From Nitrospinota bacterium (GTDB lineage: Bacteria; Nitrospinota; Nitrospinia; UBA9942): DNA of 9,768 nucleotides. Below are positions 5,940 through 9,768 of the stretch, one piece after another. The first letter of the stretch is position 1. Every line of letters starts with the position of its first letter. The notes under the pieces were generated by a model, which did no database searches, was not told the DNA's origin, and was given only the letters and a program-made list of their open reading frames with translations. The stretch is from contig JACRGN010000213.1 of the NCBI GenBank assembly GCA_016234205.1, positions 1-9,768 on the forward strand, read 5' to 3'. Both the position numbers and the translations under genes were made by a program.

Positions 5940-6624
5940 CTGATTCACCCTGCCCGCCGCTGCTGTTATCAATATCTTCTGCCTCATCAGACTCGGGGTA
6001 AATCTCCGTATCCTTAAACTCTGTCTCTTTCTGAATTGTCTCTTCCTGAAGCTTCAATTCACCCTGAACCTTTTCTTCTTGTGTCTCCGTATCTGCTTTT
6101 TGCGTATCTTCTTTTAATTCTTCAAGAGTCGGGAGGTCTGTAAGGCTCTTTAGTCCAAAGTATTCAAGAAATTTCCTTGTAGTCCCATACATCATGGGCC
6201 TACCAGGAACCTTTTTCCTCCCCATATTTTTTATAAGGTTTTTTTCTGAGAGGGTCTTTACGACACCCCCTGAATCCACACCCCTTATCTCCTCCATCTC
6301 TATCCTTGTTATTGGCTGTTTGTATGCGATAATTGATAATGTCTCAAGAGAGGCATGGGAAAGCTTTGAGCCTTTATCAATCTTATAAAATTTCTTTATC
6401 CATTCAGCATATTCAGGCCTCGTGCATAACTGATACCCCTCCGCTATCTCAACAAGCTGAACACCGCGGCCATTGTAATCTGCCTTAAGTTCATCCAATA
6501 TCCCCTTTATTTCAGCCTTGTTCATCTCCCCGTTAAACACCTCGCCTATCTTTTCCAGAGTGATGGGGCTGTCGGCTATAAAAAGTATGTTTTCAATTAT
6601 TGACCGTGCTGTATTCAGATCCAT
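5926..6624 (-). CDS. scpB: Segregation and condensation protein B (ScpB)
   Basis: A 232-residue non-SMC subunit of the SMC-ScpAB condensin complex, which compacts and helps segregate the chromosome in the cytoplasm. Two winged-helix domains are visible. The first spans residues about 5-80 ('SIIENILFIADSPITLEKI', then 'GVQLVEIAEGYQLCTRPE'). The second spans about 86-160 with 'LSHASLETLSIIAYKQPITR', 'EIRGVDSGGVVKTL' and 'GRPMMYGTT', all hallmarks of ScpB. Residues about 166-232 form an extra tail rich in Glu, Thr, Gln and Asp, likely disordered, making this longer than many ScpBs. A very good ribosome site (GGAGGAG, 6632-6638) precedes the ATG, and the gene overlaps scpA by 32 nt, consistent with matched production of the two partners. 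No smc gene is in the window. Confidence 0.96.
   Translation of the reverse strand: MDLNTARSIIENILFIADSPITLEKIGEVFNGEMNKAEIKGILDELKADYNGRGVQLVEIAEGYQLCTRPEYAEWIKKFYKIDKGSKLSHASLETLSIIAYKQPITRIEMEEIRGVDSGGVVKTLSEKNLIKNMGRKKVPGRPMMYGTTRKFLEYFGLKSLTDLPTLEELKEDTQKADTETQEEKVQGELKLQEETIQKETEFKDTEIYPESDEAEDIDNSSGGQGESDERE
5945..5951 (-). promoter_or_regulatory. Ribosome binding site fixing the rluB start
   Basis: AGGGTGA lies 5 nt before the ATG at 5939, inside the end of scpB. It supports the short rluB start over the in-frame ATG at 5987 and suggests that ribosomes finishing scpB re-initiate here. Confidence 0.7.
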
Positions 6625-7345
6625 TTTTAGTCTCCTCCACTGCCTTAAAGATTCTTATTGTGCTAAACCTCTTTGTCTGCTGAATCTTGACAAGTTTTAG
6701 CCTTATCAGTTCCAGAAGAGCAAGAAATGTGGCTATAAGCTCCATCTTCCGCGTCATATCAGAAAAGAGTGATTCAAATAAGATATAGGGCGAGTTACCC
6801 AATGCCTCCATTATGTAGTTTATTCTTTCAGTAACCGAAACCTCATCTACAGAGATTTCAAATATATCACTGCTTTTTATATTCTTTATTACATTTTTAA
6901 ATGCACTCAGGAGGTCAAATATGCTTACCTCTATCAAAAGCTCATCCTCATCAGGAAGCTCATTCTCCGACTTTCTCGTAAATACATTTTTATAGGCTAT
7001 CTCCTTATCCCTTAGCAATCCTGCGGCCTCCTTATACTTTTTATACTCAAGGAGCTTTCGGACAAGCTCCTCCCTCGGGTCCTCACCCTCCTCTTCCATA
7101 TCGGTGCCGACCTCAGATTTTGGCAGGAGTGTCCTTGATTTTATATAAATCAGGGTTGATGCCATAACAAGAAATTCCCCTGCAATCTCCAGATTGAGGT
7201 TTTTCAGCAGTTCAATATACTCCAGATACTGCTGTGTTATAAAGGCAATCGGGATATCGTATATGTTTATTTCATGCTCCTTTATCAGGTGCAGGAGGAG
7301 GTCAAGGGGGCCTTCAAATATGGGTAGTTTTATCTGATATGTCAT
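6593..7345 (-). CDS. scpA: Segregation and condensation protein A (ScpA)
   Basis: A 250-residue kleisin subunit that bridges the SMC heads and binds ScpB. The N-terminus has the family signature 'FEGPLDLLLHLIKEHEINIYDIPI' region (residues 10-33), then 'EIAGEFLVMASTLIYIKSRTLLP' region (53-75), the helices that contact the SMC neck. An acidic linker (about 82-95) and mixed helices follow. The C-terminal winged helix (about 195-236), with 'ATFLALLELIRLKLVKIQQ', closes the protein and would bind the SMC cap. Length is normal for the family. It starts 26 nt after the transglycosylase stop with no clear ribosome site, and its end overlaps scpB. The scpA-scpB pair is widely conserved and followed here by rluB, as in many bacteria. 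Confidence 0.96.
   Translation of the reverse strand: MTYQIKLPIFEGPLDLLLHLIKEHEINIYDIPIAFITQQYLEYIELLKNLNLEIAGEFLVMASTLIYIKSRTLLPKSEVGTDMEEEGEDPREELVRKLLEYKKYKEAAGLLRDKEIAYKNVFTRKSENELPDEDELLIEVSIFDLLSAFKNVIKNIKSSDIFEISVDEVSVTERINYIMEALGNSPYILFESLFSDMTRKMELIATFLALLELIRLKLVKIQQTKRFSTIRIFKAVEETKNGSEYSTVNN
6632..6638 (-). promoter_or_regulatory. Strong ribosome binding site of scpB inside scpA
   Basis: GGAGGAG lies 7 nt before the scpB ATG at 6624, within the last codons of scpA. It is the best Shine-Dalgarno match I found in the window and allows efficient independent initiation of scpB. Confidence 0.8.
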
Positions 7346-7371
7346 GGATTGTGCGGTGTATTAAGCAATCG

Positions 7372-8049
7372 TTAATCCTGGATTATAGCAGGGGTTTTTA
7401 CTGCCTCAATGATAGCATTATTTCCGTATTTGCTCTTGTTATATTTAAAATAATTATAAAATGTCAGAACCCTGTTTACATAACCCTCTGTCTCTGAAAA
7501 CGGGGGAACATTTCTTTTATAGGATAAAACCTTATGCTCGCCGGCATTATAGGCAGCCAGTGAGAGCCTCACATTGCCATTAAACATCATGAGCAGATAC
7601 CTCATATACCTTATCCCCCCTTCAATATTATCATAGGGGTCAAAGGGGTCTGATACATCATAAGCCCTTGCCGTTGCCGGCATAAGCTGCATCAACCCCT
7701 TGGCGCCTTTTGGGGATATTGCCTTTGAATTGAAATTGGATTCTGTCTTTATTATCGCCCATATAAGGTCAGGGTCAACATCGTGTTTACTCGCAGTATG
7801 CTGAATTTTTCTATACAGTATATCTTTATTTACCTGTATCTTGCGGGCTGCCAGAGAGTCAGAAGATTCTGTCTTCTGCTTCTTCTCTTCTTTTTTAGCC
7901 GTTTCTTTTATCTTTATATACTTGTTGTGCGTTGGTGCATCAGTAAAAAAGATAGAGCCGTTTTCATCCACATACATATACAGGTCGGCACTGCATCTGC
8001 CCGAAAAAATCAGCGTAAAAACAATAATCAATGAAAATATCAGTTGCAT
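7372..8049 (-). CDS. DUF4124 plus SLT-domain lytic transglycosylase
   Basis: A secreted murein-cleaving enzyme of 225 residues from the chosen start. Residue numbers here count from the upstream ATG at 8058. A Sec signal peptide (about 4-24, probable cleavage 'CSA|DLY') is followed by a short DUF4124-like segment ('YMYVDENGSIFFTDAP', 27-42), a Lys/Glu-rich linker (50-70) and an SLT/GH23 domain (about 83-205). Catalytic Glu106 lies in 'IKTESNFN', followed by 'GAKGLMQLMPATA' (118-130) and 'LAAYNAGE' (167-174). It would cut glycan strands in the periplasm for wall remodelling. The start at 8049 is preferred because AGGA is 8 nt upstream of it, whereas the ATG at 8058 overlaps that same AGGA and has no spacing. 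It begins shortly after the sigma-factor stop, so the two are very likely co-transcribed. Confidence 0.93.
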   Translation of the reverse strand: MQLIFSLIIVFTLIFSGRCSADLYMYVDENGSIFFTDAPTHNKYIKIKETAKKEEKKQKTESSDSLAARKIQVNKDILYRKIQHTASKHDVDPDLIWAIIKTESNFNSKAISPKGAKGLMQLMPATARAYDVSDPFDPYDNIEGGIRYMRYLLMMFNGNVRLSLAAYNAGEHKVLSYKRNVPPFSETEGYVNRVLTFYNYFKYNKSKYGNNAIIEAVKTPAIIQD

Positions 8050-8056
8050 TTTCTTC

Positions 8057-8064
8057 ATCCTTTC
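8057..8064 (-). promoter_or_regulatory. Ribosome binding site deciding the transglycosylase start
   Basis: GAAAGGAT just after the sigma-factor stop contains AGGA. The ATG at 8058 is embedded in it and cannot use it. The ATG at 8049 follows AGGA by 8 nt, a standard spacing, so it is the probable start. Confidence 0.65.
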
Positions 8065-8907
8065 TTAATTTATATAATCTTTTACAGCCCCTGTCTTAGC
8101 CTTTGACAGCAGTTTAATCTTTGCCCTCTTTTCTATCTGTCTTACCCTCTCCCTTGATAATCCAACCTTTTTTCCTATCTCCTCCAGTGTCATCGGCTCT
8201 CCTCTAAACCCAAACCTCATTTTTAATACCTTCTTCTCACGAGGACTAAGCTCACTCAGAAGCCCATCTATCTCCTTTTTAAATGACGAAAAGAGGAGGT
8301 CTTCATCCACCGGATGCTCCGTTGATGATGTAAGCATGTCCAGATAACTTGTCTCATCATTCTCCTTTAAGGGGGTATCAAGAGACAGATGGAATCTGTA
8401 AACCCTCATTACAGACTCTACATCTTCAGGAGAAATCTTTAATGAATTTGCAACATCTTCAGTTGTAGGCTCTCTCCTTAAAGAAAGCAAGAGTTCCCTA
8501 TATTTTGCACTTACCTTATGCAGAAGTCCAGCCTGTTTAATCGGCAGCCTGACACTCCCTGCCTGCTCTGCAAGTGCATGAAGTATAGACTGCCTTATCC
8601 ACCATACCGCATAGGTTATAAATTTTACACCCCTCTGCGGGTCAAATCTCTTCGCCGCCTCTATCAAGCCTATGTTCCCCTCATTTATTAAATCTGGAAG
8701 GGATAAGCCGCATCCCTTATACCTGTTTGCAACACTTACCACATATTTCAGGTTCCGACTTACAAGCTCATTCAATGATTTCTGGTCGCCTTTTGCCGCC
8801 AGAATCTTTTCTTCCTTGCCGCTTAGTGGTTTGATACTGCTTATATCCTTCAGATATGCCCATAATGGGTCAAAATCGTAATAGTCCTCTTTCCTATTGA
8901 TTGTCAT
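8065..8907 (-). CDS. RNA polymerase sigma-70 factor, RpoD/SigA-like without region 1.1
   Basis: A 280-residue sigma factor directing RNA polymerase to promoters. It lacks region 1.1. Region 1.2 (about 13-40, 'DPLWAYLKDISSIKPLSGKEE') leads into region 2 ('NLKYVVSVANRYKG', 52-65; 'DLINEGNIGLIEAAKRFD', 72-89; 'KFITYAVWWIRQSILHALAEQ' region, 95-115). Region 3 follows (about 125-185). Region 4 (216-268) holds the helix-turn-helix 'MTLEEIGKKVGLSRERVRQIE', which reads the -35 box. No RpoH box is present. The 'YAVWWIRQSIL..ALAEQ' block and short length resemble the compact primary-type sigma factors of Bacteroidetes and Chlorobi more than E. coli RpoS. It may be an alternative general-stress or stationary-phase sigma, or the main one; the sequence does not decide. 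The start overlaps bamD by 14 nt with only a weak ribosome site, implying coupling. Confidence 0.93.
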   Translation of the reverse strand: MTINRKEDYYDFDPLWAYLKDISSIKPLSGKEEKILAAKGDQKSLNELVSRNLKYVVSVANRYKGCGLSLPDLINEGNIGLIEAAKRFDPQRGVKFITYAVWWIRQSILHALAEQAGSVRLPIKQAGLLHKVSAKYRELLLSLRREPTTEDVANSLKISPEDVESVMRVYRFHLSLDTPLKENDETSYLDMLTSSTEHPVDEDLLFSSFKKEIDGLLSELSPREKKVLKMRFGFRGEPMTLEEIGKKVGLSRERVRQIEKRAKIKLLSKAKTGAVKDYIN

Positions 8908-9739
8908 TTTTTGCCATTTTTTTTATATTCTCTATATCGGCAATTCTAACCGTTGCTGTATTAAAATATCTGCTGGTTGGATATTTTTCTTTAAGCCTTT
9001 TAAATTCAGCCAATGCATTTTTAAAGCTGTCCTCCCTGTAATAAGATTCTGCAAGATAATATATTGCCTCATCCTCATAAGGCTCTCCGGGATATTCTGT
9101 GAGCAGACTGTTCATCCGGCTTATAACGGATTGATAGGAGGCTGTCCTGAAATAAAACTTGCCTATAAAAAATATATGCCCGGACAGGGTCTTCTTGCAC
9201 TCCTCTATCTTCTTTTCAGATACCTCATAGAACTGGCTTTTTGCATAATCAGGATTTGAGACGATTTTTTTAAATTCCTCAAGGGCATTCTTTGTAAATG
9301 TCTGGTCTCTGTCCGCAGGCTTCATCTCGCTAAATTCAGACATCCCCTTATAGAAACGGGATTTTAGGGTGTCCTTGTGAACAGGGTATAGTTCATAAAA
9401 CTCCTTATACTGAAAAGCTGCCTCCTGAAACTTATCAGCCCTGAAAAGGGAATCCGCCATCCCCATCATTGCATATATCCTTAATTTACTGTCAGGATGG
9501 TCATCCAGCAGCTTTTTAAAATTTTCCTCAGCCCTATCAAACCTCCTGTTTGCAAAATTCTTCTGCCCTTCATTCAAAAGCTCAAAATCTGTCTTTGCCT
9601 CTTTGACAGAACAACCATTTAGGATAAAAAATGCAGCAAAAAATAAAAAACTTAATTTGAAACCACAGATGGACACAGATGGACACAGATAAAAAACCTT
9701 TTTTATTTTTTCTATATATCTGTGTTTATCCGTGTTCAT
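8894..9739 (-). CDS. bamD: Outer-membrane assembly lipoprotein BamD
   Basis: A 281-residue lipoprotein of the BAM complex that inserts beta-barrel proteins into the outer membrane. The N-terminus ends in a clear lipobox, LNGC with Cys43, after a hydrophobic run (about 28-42). TPR-like helix pairs follow ('LNEGQKNFANRRFDRAEENF', 55-74; 'YAMMGMADSLFRADKFQEAA', 89-108; 'EAIYYLAESYYREDSFKNAL', 224-243). The BamD signature 'DRDQTFTKNALEEF' (143-156) separates it from generic TPR lipoproteins. Length is slightly above the E. coli protein (245). The N-terminal 27 residues ('MNTDKHR', 'YLCPSVSICG') come from an inverted repeat (9661-9747), so the true start is doubtful; GTG at codon 22 (9676) would give a conventional short lipoprotein signal. 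No good ribosome site is seen for either. It heads the operon within this window. Confidence 0.9.
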   Translation of the reverse strand: MNTDKHRYIEKIKKVFYLCPSVSICGFKLSFLFFAAFFILNGCSVKEAKTDFELLNEGQKNFANRRFDRAEENFKKLLDDHPDSKLRIYAMMGMADSLFRADKFQEAAFQYKEFYELYPVHKDTLKSRFYKGMSEFSEMKPADRDQTFTKNALEEFKKIVSNPDYAKSQFYEVSEKKIEECKKTLSGHIFFIGKFYFRTASYQSVISRMNSLLTEYPGEPYEDEAIYYLAESYYREDSFKNALAEFKRLKEKYPTSRYFNTATVRIADIENIKKMAKNDNQ

Positions 9740-9747
9740 CTGTGGTT
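9661..9747 (-). repeat. Inverted CACAGATG-type element forming the bamD start and leader
   Basis: Two 30-nt arms, 9661-9690 and 9718-9747, pair at 26 of 30 positions around a 27-nt AT-rich loop. Units are of the type GGACACAGAT/GAACACGGAT with a 10-nt period rather than 7. On the coding strand the first arm contains the annotated ATG and encodes MNTDKHR; the second encodes about residues 17-27, 'YLCPSVSICGF', leading into the native-looking hydrophobic lipoprotein signal. The layout (arm with ATG, AT-rich loop, apolar-coding arm) parallels the heptamer elements at 530-601 and 5108-5186. Confidence 0.85.
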
Positions 9748-9768
9748 AATTTTCTCTTTAATTAAAAA

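Noticed and set aside
5940..5987. A longer rluB N-terminus starting at 5987.
   Set aside because: The extra residues have no family match and lie inside scpB. The start at 5939 has a well-spaced AGGGTGA and leads directly into the S4 domain.
5929..6125. The Glu/Gln/Thr-rich tail of ScpB as another inserted DNA repeat.
   Set aside because: The DNA shows no 7- or 10-nt period and no facing arms; it looks like an ordinary acidic disordered tail.

Overview
The window reads as a chromosomal housekeeping block from a Gram-negative (two-membrane) bacterium. BamD, several lipoprotein or Sec signal peptides and a periplasmic lytic transglycosylase all imply an outer membrane. Every gene lies on the minus strand, so transcription runs from about 9768 towards 1. 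The base composition is AT-leaning. The gene orders scpA-scpB-rluB and mfd followed by a SurA-like foldase, plus the many short heptamer repeats, suggest a deltaproteobacterial or Nitrospirota-like lineage, probably uncultured. That placement is inference; nothing here fixes the phylum.

In transcription order the genes are: a BamD-type outer-membrane assembly lipoprotein (9739-8894); a primary-like group sigma-70 factor (8907-8065); a DUF4124 plus SLT lytic transglycosylase (8049-7372); condensin partners ScpA (7345-6593) and ScpB (6624-5926); the RluB-type rRNA pseudouridine synthase (5939-5193); a secreted FlgT/LPP20-like protein of unknown role (5196-4261); a 157-nt repeat-bearing gap; transcription-repair coupling factor Mfd (4103-639); and a SurA/PpiC-type foldase lipoprotein cut off by the window edge (629-1). 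Most junctions overlap or nearly touch (overlaps of 14, 32, 14 and 4 nt; gaps of 6-26 nt), so the first seven genes look like one coupled operon, with mfd and the foldase as a second block or a continuation. The themes are envelope assembly (BamD, transglycosylase, foldase), chromosome handling (ScpAB, Mfd) and ribosome maturation (RluB).

I see no defence system, mobile-element gene, RNA gene or CRISPR array. The unusual layer is a set of short, mostly inverted, mostly 7-bp-periodic repeats, many lying inside coding sequence. Three of the four exported-protein genes carry such an element exactly at the start codon and signal peptide. Mfd carries four more, all in its N-terminal 440 residues and none in the CarD-like domain or the motor. 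A stop-free tandem 7-mer encodes one and the same cyclic heptapeptide in all three frames of that strand, because 7 and 3 are coprime. That gives a simple reason why such repeats survive inside genes, and the TTACTGC family yields a hydrophobic LLLTAYC peptide that can serve as a signal-peptide core. This 'portable signal peptide' reading is the main lead from the window.
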